A stretch of DNA of 30,084 bases from Candidatus Falkowbacteria bacterium CG10_big_fil_rev_8_21_14_0_10_44_15 (GTDB taxonomy: Bacteria > Patescibacteriota > Patescibacteriia > Patescibacteriales > XYC2-FULL-47-12), in the NCBI GenBank assembly GCA_002773575.1, contig PFAT01000027.1:1-30084 (forward strand). The letters run 5' to 3'. Of the stretch, positions 7,413 through 15,690 are shown one piece after another. Below the pieces are notes generated by a model. That model was given only the letters and a program-made list of their open reading frames with translations, did not search any database and had not been told where the DNA came from. Both the position numbers and the translations under genes were made by a program. Numbering within the stretch: the first letter of the stretch is position 1; every line of letters starts with the position of its first letter.

Positions 7413-7516
7413 TAAAATTTTTAATTTTGTAATTTTTAATTTTTAAATAATATTTAATATCTAATTTTTAAAAATTAAGATTTAAGATTTGTTTAAAAAT
7501 TCAAAAATTAAAAATT
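7413..7516. repeat. AT-rich spacer repeat, copy 1
   Basis: The first 39 nt (7413-7451) are identical to 14946-14984, and both copies end with AAAAATTCAAAAATT. The middle differs (an extra ATTAAGATTTAAGATT stretch here). It fills the whole gap between ruvC and the glgA start codon. Confidence 0.75.
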
Positions 7517-7518
7517 GG

Positions 7519-8070
7519 CTATTTATTTCTGTATTGGTTTGGTAATGAGTTGGCGCAACAAATCGCTATTGCCAGCGCATCGGCCGCATCGTCGGGTTTT
7601 GGCATTTCTTTCATCCGCAATAATAATTTTACCATTTTTTGCACTTGCAGTTTACTGGCTTGGCCGTAGGTGCTGACCGCCTGTTTTACCTGCAGCGGCG
7701 TATATTCATAAATGGGCAGACGGCGCTCGCAGGCGGTAAGTAAAATAACGCCGCGCGCTTCTCCGACCACAAAGGCCGTTTTAGCGTTATTATAAAAAAA
7801 TAGTTGTTCCACGGCAATGGCGTTGGGCTGATATTTGGTTATGATTTTTGTCAGCTTGTCTTTAATTTGCTTCAGCCGCTGGGCGTGCGGCGAATTGGGC
7901 TTAGTTTGAATGCAGCCATAGCCCGCTAAGCTTTGGCGATATTTATCGGCGTTGATAACGCCAAAGCCGGTAGTGGCGAGACCGGGATCTACGCCTAAAA
8001 TTATTTTGGGGTCGCTCTTGTTAGAAAAAGTTGAGCGCGCCCGATGTTCCTCTTTTTTAAAAGATGGCAT
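7519..8070 (-). CDS. ruvC: Holliday junction resolvase RuvC
   Basis: A RuvC-family endonuclease that cuts four-way DNA junctions during recombination. The RNase-H-like core shows the acidic residues in the expected places: ILGVDPG, AVEQLFF and the C-terminal KPDDAADALA. The start at 8070 (ATG) gives 183 residues; an upstream TTG at 8088 would lie inside the AT-rich spacer and is less likely. Even so, about 20 residues (MPSFKKEEHRARS...) precede the usual N-terminus, where most family members start directly at the first strand, and no ATG, GTG or TTG closer to that strand is evident. yebC lies just upstream, a very common pairing. ruvA and ruvB are not here. Confidence 0.92.
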   Translation of the reverse strand: MPSFKKEEHRARSTFSNKSDPKIILGVDPGLATTGFGVINADKYRQSLAGYGCIQTKPNSPHAQRLKQIKDKLTKIITKYQPNAIAVEQLFFYNNAKTAFVVGEARGVILLTACERRLPIYEYTPLQVKQAVSTYGQASKLQVQKMVKLLLRMKEMPKPDDAADALAIAICCANSLPNQYRNK

Positions 8071-8146
8071 TAAATTTTTAATTTCCAATTTTTAATTTTT
8101 AAAAATTAGGATTTATTTAAAAATTACAAAATTAAAAATTATATAT
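8071..8146. repeat. AT-rich spacer repeat, copy 2 (divergent)
   Basis: Made of AATTTTTAATT and its inverse, like the copies at 7413 and 14946 but shorter and less exact. The two halves are roughly inverted, so it could fold back on itself. It fills the gap between yebC and ruvC. Confidence 0.5.
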
Positions 8147-8872
8147 TTAAATTATAACATCCGGATAATAATTGCTAACGTCTTGATTGTCGTCCAAGTC
8201 CTCAATTAATTTTTGGATTTTTGTTTTATCTTCCTCACTCGCGTTTTTTTCTTCTTTAGGCGCGTATTCTAAAGCCGCCGATTCAGTAATAATTTTTTTA
8301 TCGTCCAACCAATTTTTAAGTTTGGTTAAATTTTCAATTTTGGTTAAAATAATCACCCCCTCCTCTTCTTGTTTGATGTCATCAGCGCCGTTGTCTATTA
8401 ACTCCAACTCAAACTCGTCCCAGTTCGCGCCCGCTAAATTTTCTTTAGCAATTCTAATCACTCCTTTACGTTCAAAATTCCACATGACACTGCCGGCCGC
8501 GCCGAGCGCGCCGCCGTTTTTAGTGAATAGATGGCGGATCTCGGCGGCAGTGCGGTTTTTGTTGTCGGTGACGACTTCTACGATAAATCCGGATTTGGCG
8601 GGACCGAATCCTTCGTAGGTCAATTCTTCCAAAGTAACGCCACCGAGTTCTCCGCTGCCGCGCTTAATCGCCCGCTCAATGTTGTCTTTGGGCATGTTAA
8701 CGGCGCGGGCGCGGTCAACGGCGATACGAAGCGAAAAATTCATTTCCGGGTTGCCGCCTTGGCGCGCGGCAATCGTGATGATGTTGGCGATTTTGGTAAA
8801 TACCGAACTGCGTTTGGCGTCTACCGCCGCTTTTTGCCTTTTGGTCGTCGCCCATTTGGAATGGCCGGACAT
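8147..8872 (-). CDS. yebC: YebC/PmpR-family translation or transcription factor
   Basis: A 241-residue protein of normal length. The N-terminus MSGHSKWATTKRQKAAVDAK is the family signature, followed by IANIITIAARQGGNPEMN, MPKDNIERAIKRGSGE and the middle-domain motif LTYEGFGPAKSGFIVE. Members were first described as transcriptional regulators, and more recent work links them to ribosomes stalled at proline-rich stretches; the sequence cannot tell which applies. The C-terminus is acidic and ends in YYPDVII. It is the first gene of the minus-strand run and has a plausible promoter upstream in the divergent gap shared with the haemolysin-III gene. Confidence 0.95.
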   Translation of the reverse strand: MSGHSKWATTKRQKAAVDAKRSSVFTKIANIITIAARQGGNPEMNFSLRIAVDRARAVNMPKDNIERAIKRGSGELGGVTLEELTYEGFGPAKSGFIVEVVTDNKNRTAAEIRHLFTKNGGALGAAGSVMWNFERKGVIRIAKENLAGANWDEFELELIDNGADDIKQEEEGVIILTKIENLTKLKNWLDDKKIITESAALEYAPKEEKNASEEDKTKIQKLIEDLDDNQDVSNYYPDVII

Positions 8873-8929
8873 AAAGTCAATTAAAAATTATCAATTACGA
8901 ATTACAATAAACTTATCTCCGCTTTTTGC

Positions 8930-8958
8930 AGTGTAACTTATTTGGCGGCAAAAATCAA
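8930..8958 (-). promoter_or_regulatory. Likely promoter for the yebC-ruvC run
   Basis: Read on the minus strand: TTGATT (8958-8953), 17 nt, TACACT (8935-8930). Both boxes match the consensus at four of six positions. The start would be near 8923, leaving about 50 nt of leader. Confidence 0.45.
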
Positions 8959-8979
8959 GCTGGAGCAGGGCGTTTTTTA

Positions 8980-8988
8980 TGATATAAT
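8980..8988 (+). promoter_or_regulatory. Extended -10 promoter giving a near-leaderless mRNA
   Basis: TGA directly precedes TATAAT (8983-8988), an extended -10; I see no good -35. The expected start near 8995 is about 2 nt before the ATG at 8997, so the transcript would be almost leaderless, and there is no Shine-Dalgarno sequence. Confidence 0.6.
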
Positions 8989-8996
8989 AAACCCAC

Positions 8997-9659
8997 ATGA
9001 CAGAGGAAAAACAATTACCACGCGAATTAATCAGCAGCTTAACCCATTTAATCGGGGCGCTATCGTCTATCGCCGGGCTGGCCGTATTGGTAAGTTTAGC
9101 GGCGGCGCGCGATGCCGGCCCTTGGCATATTGTCTCGTTTGCCGTTTTCGGCGCCAGTTTGATTTTAACTTACGGGACCAGCGCCGCCTATCACTTAACG
9201 ACCAGTGGCTCGGCTAAAAAGGAAACTTTGCGGCGGCTGGACCACGCCATGATTTATATTTTAATCGCCGGCACTTATACGCCCGTTAGTTTAGTGCCTT
9301 TGCGCGGCGGCTGGGGCTGGAGTTTGTTTGGGGCAGTGTGGGGCATAGGTTTAATCGGGGCCGTCTGGAAATTAGCCGGCTGGCGGTTGCCGCCGGCGTT
9401 ATCGGGCGTAAGCTATTTGCTATTGGGCTGGCTGATAATAATAGCGATTGTGCCGCTGTTGCAATCAATCCCTCTGCCGGCTTTTTGGTGGCTGTTTGCC
9501 GGCGGCATGTTTTATACCATCGGCGTAATATTTTTTGGCTTGGGCGGCATCATGCCGGCTAAACGATGGTTTGGCATGCACGAAATTTTTCATTTGTTCG
9601 TAATGGCGGGAAGTTTCGCGCATTTTTGGATGATGCTGAAATACATATTGTATTTATGA
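8997..9659 (+). CDS. Haemolysin III / PAQR-family membrane protein
   Basis: A 220-residue protein with about seven membrane segments. It carries the family features: ISSLTHLIGALSSIAG near the N-terminus, the SAAYHLTTS segment, RRLDHAMIYILIAGTYTP in the middle, and the C-terminal GMHEIFHLFVMAGSFAHF with two histidines. In PAQR relatives, histidines of this kind and an aspartate bind zinc. Despite the name, most bacterial members have no proven lytic activity; proposed roles concern membrane lipids or stress. Its TGA stop overlaps the next gene's ATG (ATGA at 9656-9659), so the two are translationally coupled. Transcription probably begins at the promoter ending at 8988. Confidence 0.9.
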   Translation: MTEEKQLPRELISSLTHLIGALSSIAGLAVLVSLAAARDAGPWHIVSFAVFGASLILTYGTSAAYHLTTSGSAKKETLRRLDHAMIYILIAGTYTPVSLVPLRGGWGWSLFGAVWGIGLIGAVWKLAGWRLPPALSGVSYLLLGWLIIIAIVPLLQSIPLPAFWWLFAGGMFYTIGVIFFGLGGIMPAKRWFGMHEIFHLFVMAGSFAHFWMMLKYILYL

Positions 9660-12307
9660 GTTTAATTAAAATAAAATTACATAAAAATAAAATTCTGTTT
9701 ATTATATTTTTAGCTTCAGTTGCCTTTTTTTGTTGGCAAAATTATGCGCACGCGGCTAATCTTGGCGATATTATTATTAATGAAATAGCGTGGATGGGCA
9801 CAAATATTAGCGCTAATGACGAATGGATAGAATTATATAATACAACTACTGGTAATATCAGTTTAGATGGATGGATTTTAAGCGCGACAGATGGCGGTGC
9901 ACCGCAGATAAATTTACATGGTGTTATTTCAGGTAATAATTATTTTTTATTAGAACGCACTGATGATGAAACTGTTTCTGGTGTTGCGGCTGATTTTATT
10001 TATACCGGTGCCTTGGGAAATGATGGTGAAGTATTAGAATTGCAAGATAACCAAGGTAGCTTAATTAATAAAATAGAAGCGGGCTCTGGTTGGCCTGCCG
10101 GCGATAATACATCCAAACAAACAATGGAGCGCGTAGCAAGCGGCAACTGGCAAAATAGCGCCAGCGCTGGCGGCACGCCGAAAGCGGCAAATAGCGAAGG
10201 AGCTCAAACGCCGCCACTGCCCCCGCCCGCGGATAATTCACCTGTGTCGCCGCCAGAGAGCCCCGAGCCAACTATCGCCACACCATCAGCCGGTCAAATT
10301 AATGTCAATTACCGCTGGGGCGACATTGTTATTAATGAATTCGTGCCGGATCCGGCGGATGAGGAAGTGGAGTTTATAGAATTATATAATAAACAAAGTA
10401 GTAATATAAACTTGGACGGTTGGTTTATTTACGACGGCAGCGGCGCCAAAACCTCTTTAAGCGGCATATTAGAAAAATATTTTGTGGTGGAAAAGCCCAA
10501 AGGAAATTTGAACAACGCGGGCGATTTAATTATTTTAAAGCAAGGCGACACTGTCATTGACCAAGTCGCTTACGGCAACTGGAAAGACGGTAGTACCGAC
10601 GATAACGCACCGACCGCAAGCGATCCTAAAGCAATAGCGCGCACCGGAGACGGGCATAATACTTACAACAACAACAAAAACGATTTTGCGGTGACCGCGA
10701 CAGTTACCAAGGGTGGCGCAAATATTATTTCCGATGTTGACGCATCGTTAGGAAGGCGAGACGTCGACGTCTCGCCTTCAGGGGAGAGTGATATTATCAT
10801 CAACGAAATCCTGCCCCAGCCGCGCGGCGATGAAGTTGCAGGAGAGTTTATTGAGTTGTTTAATCGGGGAGACAAAGAAGTGGATTTAACCGGCTGGATT
10901 TTAGGAGACAGCAGCACAAGAAGATACGCAATAAAAAAGACGGATGCCGTTAATAGCGGGGTTGCTCGCAATGACACTATTATCAAACCGCAAAATTATT
11001 TCGTAGTTTACCGCAGAGACAGCAAAATCGCGCTGAATAACGGCGGTGACGAGGTAAAATTATATCCGCCCGATTCAGAAACGCCGGCGCAGACGGTAAA
11101 ATACGAAAAATCAGTCGAGGGACGGAGCTATAACGTGAAAAACGCGACTAGCACGCCGTTAACTTGGGAATGGAGCGAAGTGGTTACGCCCGGCGCGCCT
11201 AATATTATTCAGATTAAGCATGCGCCAGTAGTTGATTTTGGCTGGTCAGGCGAACCGGTAGTCGGGCAAATAATTTTTTTTGACAGTTCGGACACGGAAG
11301 ACGCGGACGGCGATGATTTAACTTATTTATGGAACTTTGGCACGGGCGCGACTGCTACCGAGCCGAACCCGATTTATATTTATTTCCAAGCCGGAAATTT
11401 TCAAGCGTCATTAACAGTGAGCGACGTCGAGCACACAATCAAAGAGGAAAAAATAATAAAGATTAAAGCAGCGCTGAATGCTTCGCCGGTTACAGTTTCA
11501 ACCAACGCAACCACGGCGGTAAAAGGCGTGAAAGTTACTAGCGCGAGTGCCGCCAAAAACAGCGTCTCAACCGGCGCGAAAACAAATACGGCTTTTACCC
11601 AAACTACTTTGGAAAATATCCGCGAATTAGCAAAGGGAAGCTACGCGAAAGTTGAAGGCACGGTCGCGGTTAAGCCCGGAGTTTTCTCCACGCAATATTT
11701 TTATATCGTTGGTTCGCCCGGCATTCAAGTGTACAGCAATAAAAAGTTATTTCCGGCGCTGGAAGTCGGCGACAAAATTTCCGTTGCGGGGGAGTTATCG
11801 GAAAGTTACGGCGAATTGCGTTTAAAGACAAAAGCGGCCGCTGACATTAAAAAAATCGCGACCAGCACTTTGCCGGCGCCCCAAGATTTTACGGCTGAAG
11901 AAATCGGCGAAGAAACGGAGGCGCAATTAGTGCGCGTGAGCGGCGAGGTGGTTGATAAAAAAGGTTCCAGCGTCTGGCTGGACGACGGCAACGGCGAAGC
12001 GGAAGTTTATTTTAAGCAGGGCGCGAAAATAAATAGAGAAAACATCAATGAAGGCGACAAAATTTCCGTTATTGGCATCGTGTCGCAAAGTAACGATAAA
12101 TACCGGATTCTGCCGCGTTCCCAGCAAGATATTATTATGGAAAGCGGCTCGGCGCAAACGGGCGAAGTGCTCGGCGCAGTCAGCGCGAGCGATTCGTGGG
12201 AGCTGGCGCAGAATAATAAAAAGCTAAAATTAATCCAGTATCTATTAGTTTTGAGCGGAGGGTTGATTGTGGTTTTAGTGGGGGTGATTTGGAAACGCAA
12301 GAAATAA
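9656..12307 (+). CDS. Exported lamin-tail (LTD), PKD and OB-fold surface protein
   Basis: A start at 9656 gives 883 residues and a clear signal peptide (KLHKNKILFIIFLASVAFF, likely cut after AHA at about 33); a longer frame from 9566 would bury this signal. Three lamin-tail domains begin with the typical I-I-N-E motif: about 37-160 (IIINEIAWMG), 222-345 (IVINEFVPDP) and 379-518 (IIINEILPQP). Then come a PKD domain (about 521-602, ending YLWNFGTGA...QAGNFQASLTVSD), a Ser/Thr/Ala linker, two OB-fold-like domains (about 650-735 and 740-826, the second with SVWLDDGNGEAEVYF) and a membrane anchor near 857-878 followed by KRKK. It is probably tethered outside the cell; LTD and OB domains suggest binding of DNA or other polymers, which is inference. 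A perfect 26-bp palindrome interrupts the linker between LTD2 and LTD3. Confidence 0.85.
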   Translation: MSLIKIKLHKNKILFIIFLASVAFFCWQNYAHAANLGDIIINEIAWMGTNISANDEWIELYNTTTGNISLDGWILSATDGGAPQINLHGVISGNNYFLLERTDDETVSGVAADFIYTGALGNDGEVLELQDNQGSLINKIEAGSGWPAGDNTSKQTMERVASGNWQNSASAGGTPKAANSEGAQTPPLPPPADNSPVSPPESPEPTIATPSAGQINVNYRWGDIVINEFVPDPADEEVEFIELYNKQSSNINLDGWFIYDGSGAKTSLSGILEKYFVVEKPKGNLNNAGDLIILKQGDTVIDQVAYGNWKDGSTDDNAPTASDPKAIARTGDGHNTYNNNKNDFAVTATVTKGGANIISDVDASLGRRDVDVSPSGESDIIINEILPQPRGDEVAGEFIELFNRGDKEVDLTGWILGDSSTRRYAIKKTDAVNSGVARNDTIIKPQNYFVVYRRDSKIALNNGGDEVKLYPPDSETPAQTVKYEKSVEGRSYNVKNATSTPLTWEWSEVVTPGAPNIIQIKHAPVVDFGWSGEPVVGQIIFFDSSDTEDADGDDLTYLWNFGTGATATEPNPIYIYFQAGNFQASLTVSDVEHTIKEEKIIKIKAALNASPVTVSTNATTAVKGVKVTSASAAKNSVSTGAKTNTAFTQTTLENIRELAKGSYAKVEGTVAVKPGVFSTQYFYIVGSPGIQVYSNKKLFPALEVGDKISVAGELSESYGELRLKTKAAADIKKIATSTLPAPQDFTAEEIGEETEAQLVRVSGEVVDKKGSSVWLDDGNGEAEVYFKQGAKINRENINEGDKISVIGIVSQSNDKYRILPRSQQDIIMESGSAQTGEVLGAVSASDSWELAQNNKKLKLIQYLLVLSGGLIVVLVGVIWKRKK
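10753..10778. repeat. 26-bp perfect palindrome inside the surface-protein gene
   Basis: AAGGCGAGACGTC followed directly by its reverse complement GACGTCTCGCCTT. It encodes GRRDVDVSPS at residues about 366-375, exactly in the linker between the second and third lamin-tail domains, and keeps the frame. Confidence 0.85.
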
Positions 12308-12353
12308 AAACGATTTTGTCAACGCAAAACAGCTTTTATTTTTCTCTAAAATT

Positions 12354-12362
12354 TGTTATAAT
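12354..12362 (+). promoter_or_regulatory. Extended -10 promoter upstream of ftsK
   Basis: TGT directly precedes TATAAT (12357-12362). No good -35 is visible at the right distance. The start would be near 12369, about 42 nt before the ftsK ATG. Confidence 0.55.
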
Positions 12363-12374
12363 TAAAGCGTGGAT

Positions 12375-12399
12375 AAAGTCACTTTTTAGTGATTTTTTT
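12375..12399 (+). terminator. Intrinsic terminator between the ftsK promoter and start codon
   Basis: AAAGTCACT (12375-12383), loop TTTT, AGTGATTTT (12388-12396), then further Ts to 12399: a 9-bp stem with one G-T pair and a T-run. It could end the upstream surface-protein transcript, but because it follows the -10 box it would also lie in the ftsK leader, as an attenuator would. Confidence 0.6.
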
Positions 12400-12410
12400 G
12401 CAGTATCATT

Positions 12411-14948
12411 ATGTTAGGCAGACGAAAAAGAAAATACACGCGCCATTACGACCGCTTTTCCGGCGGCTATACTTTTGATTTAAGCCCGGAAGCAAAAAAG
12501 AGCATTTTAATCATTGCGCTGGTTGCTTTCGGCGGCGTCAGTTGGTTAAGCTTATTTAGTTTAGCCGGCTTTTTAGGAGACTATATTGACTCCGGCTTGA
12601 CGATTCTTTTTGGCTGGGGGAAATTCGTGTTTCCGCTGTTAGTTTTGGGCTTTGCCTGGCTATTGTACAACGAGGACAAAAAGTGGGTGCACGGCTATAC
12701 TTATGTGGGCCTGTTTTTTTTCCTGTTAAGCTGGCAGTCGCTGTTGCATTTTTTTTATCAAGACAACCCCGAAACGGCGGTTAATTTAGGCAAAGGCGGC
12801 GGCTACATCGGTCTTTTTTTAGCCAAAATTTTTATTAATTTAGTCGGTTTTTGGGCGGCGTTGCTGGTGCTAGGGTGTTTATTAGTCATATCGCTAGTGT
12901 TGATTTTTGACACTACTATCAGCGGCATGTTTGGCGTCCAAGGATTCTTAGGCCGCCTGTTTGCTCCCTTCGGATGGGTCCTGAACAGATTGCGCCGCCG
13001 GCAAGGCGCCGGCGAAACGAGCGAGGAAGAAGAAGGAATGGAAGAGCTGATTGCGGAAGAAGAGGTTGAATTTAGCGAAAACGAAAATGGGGCGGAGTTT
13101 AGTTCGCGTAAAGTAGCTGAAGCCGCCGGCGCTTCCAGGCAGTCGGAGCTTGAACGGGCGGAAGAACAGCCAACGCGGCTAACCCGCAGCAACATTAGAA
13201 TAAATTTGCCGCTCGATTTATTAAGCGATAAAATTGGCCGCCCTTCGGGCGCGGACGTAAAAACTTCCAGCGAAGTCATTAAGCGCACTTTGGAAAATTT
13301 TGGCATTCCGGTAGAAATGGGCGAGGTCAGCGTCGGTCCGACCGTAACGCAATATACTTTTAAGCCGGCCGAGGGGATAAAATTAACCCGCATCACCGCC
13401 CTGAACAACGACTTGGCGCTGGCGCTCGCCATGCACCCGATCAGAATTGAGGCGCCGATTCCGGGCAAGTCCTTAGTCGGCGTTGAAGTGCCCAACCGCA
13501 TTATCGCGCGGGTGGGATTGCGTGAGATATTGGACACCAAAGAGTTTCGGGAGAGAAAGCATAACATTATGATTTCGCTGGGCAAAGACGTCGCCGGTCA
13601 GGCGTGGCTGGCGAATTTAGCCAAAATGCCGCACCTGCTCGTGGCGGGCACTACCGGTTCGGGAAAATCCGTTTGTTTAAATTCAATTATCGTCAGTTTG
13701 CTTTATCAAAATAATCCCGATGATTTAAAGTTAATTTTAGTCGATCCCAAACGGGTTGAATTCCCCGTCTATAACGGGTTGCCGTATCTGTTAACGCCGG
13801 TCATTACCGATGTGCCTAAAACCATCAACGCCCTGAAATGGTGCTTAAATGAGATGGACCGCCGCTTTGATGTCTTGGCCGCCGCCGGCAAACGCAACAT
13901 TGACAGTTATAACGCCAATGCCGCCGAAAGAATGCCGGCAATCGTCGTCATTATCGATGAATTGGCGGATTTAATGGTCGCGGCCGCGCGCGACGTAGAA
14001 GGGGCCGTAATTCGGCTGGCGCAAATGGCCCGGGCGGTCGGCATCCATTTAGTTTTAGCAACGCAGCGGCCTTCGGTAGATATTTTAACCGGTTTAATCA
14101 AAGCCAATATTCCGGCGCGGATCGCTTTCTCGGTTTCCAGCGCCATTGACTCGCGCACTATTTTAGATTCGCAGGGAGCGGAAAAATTACTCGGGCGGGG
14201 CGACATGCTCTTTATCACCGCCGAGCTGTCAAAGCCCAAGCGCCTGCAAGGGGCCTTTGTGGACGACTATGAAATCAAGCGCATCGTTCGTCATATCAAA
14301 GGCCAGGCCGGCGAAGTCGCCTACAACGAAGAAATAGTGGGGCGGCAAAAAGTAAGCGGCCTGGCCGGCATGGGATTTAACGACAGCGACAGCGATGATT
14401 TGTACGAAGAAGCCAAAGAGATCGTGATTAATTCCGGCAAAGCTTCCACCTCATTTTTGCAGCGCCGGTTGCGCATTGGCTATGCGCGCGCGGCCCGGTT
14501 AATCGACATCTTAGAGGATGGAGGGATCATTGGCCCGGCGAATGGCGCTAAGCCGCGCGAGATCTTGATTAGCAGGCAAGAATATGCTAAAGTAAGCGAG
14601 CTTAGTACTGCCGGAGTTCCTCTGCATAATCGCGCCGAGTCGCAATTTGACGTGGAGGAAGTTTTAGGAGAAGAAGAGGAACAAGAAAACAATAAAACAA
14701 GAAAGCGAGAAAACGAAGAAGGCGATGAAGAGGGTGGAGAAGTTGCAGATGAAAGCGAGGAATTTGAGGAAAGCGAAGACATTGAAAATCAAGAGGGCAA
14801 TGTTATAGATGAAGAATTAGCAGCGGAGGCGGGGACAGATTTGCCGCCGGTGGCGGCGGCGGAAGAGGCGGAAGAAGAATTGGAAGATGAAAGTAAAAAC
14901 GAAGAAAATAAAGAGGATGAAGAGATGGAGAGACTGTACTCTAGATAA
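12411..14948 (+). CDS. ftsK: FtsK/SpoIIIE DNA translocase
   Basis: An 845-residue chromosome-segregation motor acting at the division site. It has about four N-terminal membrane segments (31-170), an acidic linker (205-225), the FtsK alpha/beta region (about 260-640) with Walker A AGTTGSGKS at 412-420, Walker B VVIIDELADLM at 512-522 and the ATQRPSVDIL segment. The winged-helix gamma domain (662-722) contains ASTSFLQRRLRIGYARA, which in relatives reads the orientation sequences KOPS/SRS. A roughly 95-residue tail after the gamma domain, very rich in Glu and Asp (about 745-840), is unusual because FtsK proteins normally end at or near gamma. The stop codon TAA coincides with the first three bases of an AT-rich repeat. 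Confidence 0.95.
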   Translation: MLGRRKRKYTRHYDRFSGGYTFDLSPEAKKSILIIALVAFGGVSWLSLFSLAGFLGDYIDSGLTILFGWGKFVFPLLVLGFAWLLYNEDKKWVHGYTYVGLFFFLLSWQSLLHFFYQDNPETAVNLGKGGGYIGLFLAKIFINLVGFWAALLVLGCLLVISLVLIFDTTISGMFGVQGFLGRLFAPFGWVLNRLRRRQGAGETSEEEEGMEELIAEEEVEFSENENGAEFSSRKVAEAAGASRQSELERAEEQPTRLTRSNIRINLPLDLLSDKIGRPSGADVKTSSEVIKRTLENFGIPVEMGEVSVGPTVTQYTFKPAEGIKLTRITALNNDLALALAMHPIRIEAPIPGKSLVGVEVPNRIIARVGLREILDTKEFRERKHNIMISLGKDVAGQAWLANLAKMPHLLVAGTTGSGKSVCLNSIIVSLLYQNNPDDLKLILVDPKRVEFPVYNGLPYLLTPVITDVPKTINALKWCLNEMDRRFDVLAAAGKRNIDSYNANAAERMPAIVVIIDELADLMVAAARDVEGAVIRLAQMARAVGIHLVLATQRPSVDILTGLIKANIPARIAFSVSSAIDSRTILDSQGAEKLLGRGDMLFITAELSKPKRLQGAFVDDYEIKRIVRHIKGQAGEVAYNEEIVGRQKVSGLAGMGFNDSDSDDLYEEAKEIVINSGKASTSFLQRRLRIGYARAARLIDILEDGGIIGPANGAKPREILISRQEYAKVSELSTAGVPLHNRAESQFDVEEVLGEEEEQENNKTRKRENEEGDEEGGEVADESEEFEESEDIENQEGNVIDEELAAEAGTDLPPVAAAEEAEEELEDESKNEENKEDEEMERLYSR

Positions 14949-15023
14949 AATTTTTAATTTTGTAATTTTTAATTTTTAAATAATGCTTTAATATTTAAAT
15001 TTTAAGATTAAAAATTCAAAAAT
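14946..15023. repeat. AT-rich spacer repeat, copy 3
   Basis: The first 39 nt match 7413-7451 exactly. The first triplet is the ftsK stop codon, and the element ends seven bases before the next gene's ATG, so it occupies nearly the whole spacer. Confidence 0.75.
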
Positions 15024-15029
15024 TGTATT

Positions 15030-15677
15030 ATGTACATCCAATATTTAGGCCATTCCTGCTTTAAATTAAGCGGTAAAGACAGCAAGGGCGAAAACGTGAA
15101 CGTCATCATTGACCCGTTCGGCAAAGACTACGGGCTGAAGGTTCCCGGCATGGAAGCGGATATCGTTACCGTCAGCCACCCGCATAAAGACCATAACAAT
15201 CTGGCGGCGGTGCGCGGCAATCCTTATGTGGTTGATACGGCGGGCGAGTACGAAATTAAGGACGTTTTTATCCAGGGCATTGATTCGTTCCATGACGATA
15301 AAGAAGGAAAAGAACGGGGCGGCAACATAATTTATCGCCTTAGCCTGGAAGACGTGGTGATAACGCACTTGGGAGATTTGGGGCACATTTTAGACCACAA
15401 ACAGGTAGAGCGGCTGGAAGGAACCGACGTTTTGATGATACCGGTGGGAGGCAAATATACTTTAGACGCTAAACGGGCGGTAGAAGTCATAAACCAAATT
15501 GAGCCGCGATTAATCATTCCGATGCATTATCAGCAGCCCAACTTAACGTTAGACATCAGCGGGGTGGAGCCGTTTATCAAAGAAATCGGCATCAAGCCGC
15601 AAAATATAGAAGATAAATTAAAGATCAATAAAAAAGATTTGCCGACCGAGGATATGGAGTTAGTGGTGTTTAAGTAA
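15030..15677 (+). CDS. Metallo-beta-lactamase-fold hydrolase (UlaG/UPF0173-like)
   Basis: A 215-residue protein of the MBL fold. The metal-binding motif is SHPHKDHNN (His50, His52, Asp54, His55), followed by THLGDLGH near 113-120 and the final IPMHYQ histidine near 170. It begins with the compact YLGHSCFKL strand typical of UlaG/UPF0173-type cytoplasmic hydrolases; known relatives include L-ascorbate-6-phosphate lactonase, and many are uncharacterised. Residues for two metals appear present. The substrate is unknown, and sitting between ftsK and gyrA does not help assign it. Confidence 0.85.
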   Translation: MYIQYLGHSCFKLSGKDSKGENVNVIIDPFGKDYGLKVPGMEADIVTVSHPHKDHNNLAAVRGNPYVVDTAGEYEIKDVFIQGIDSFHDDKEGKERGGNIIYRLSLEDVVITHLGDLGHILDHKQVERLEGTDVLMIPVGGKYTLDAKRAVEVINQIEPRLIIPMHYQQPNLTLDISGVEPFIKEIGIKPQNIEDKLKINKKDLPTEDMELVVFK

Positions 15678-15690
15678 AATTTTTAGGCAT

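Noticed and set aside
12803..13585. A 260-codon open frame antisense to ftsK
   Set aside because: It lies inside a confident FtsK reading frame, is rich in Ser/Pro as expected from the complement, and has no recognisable domain.
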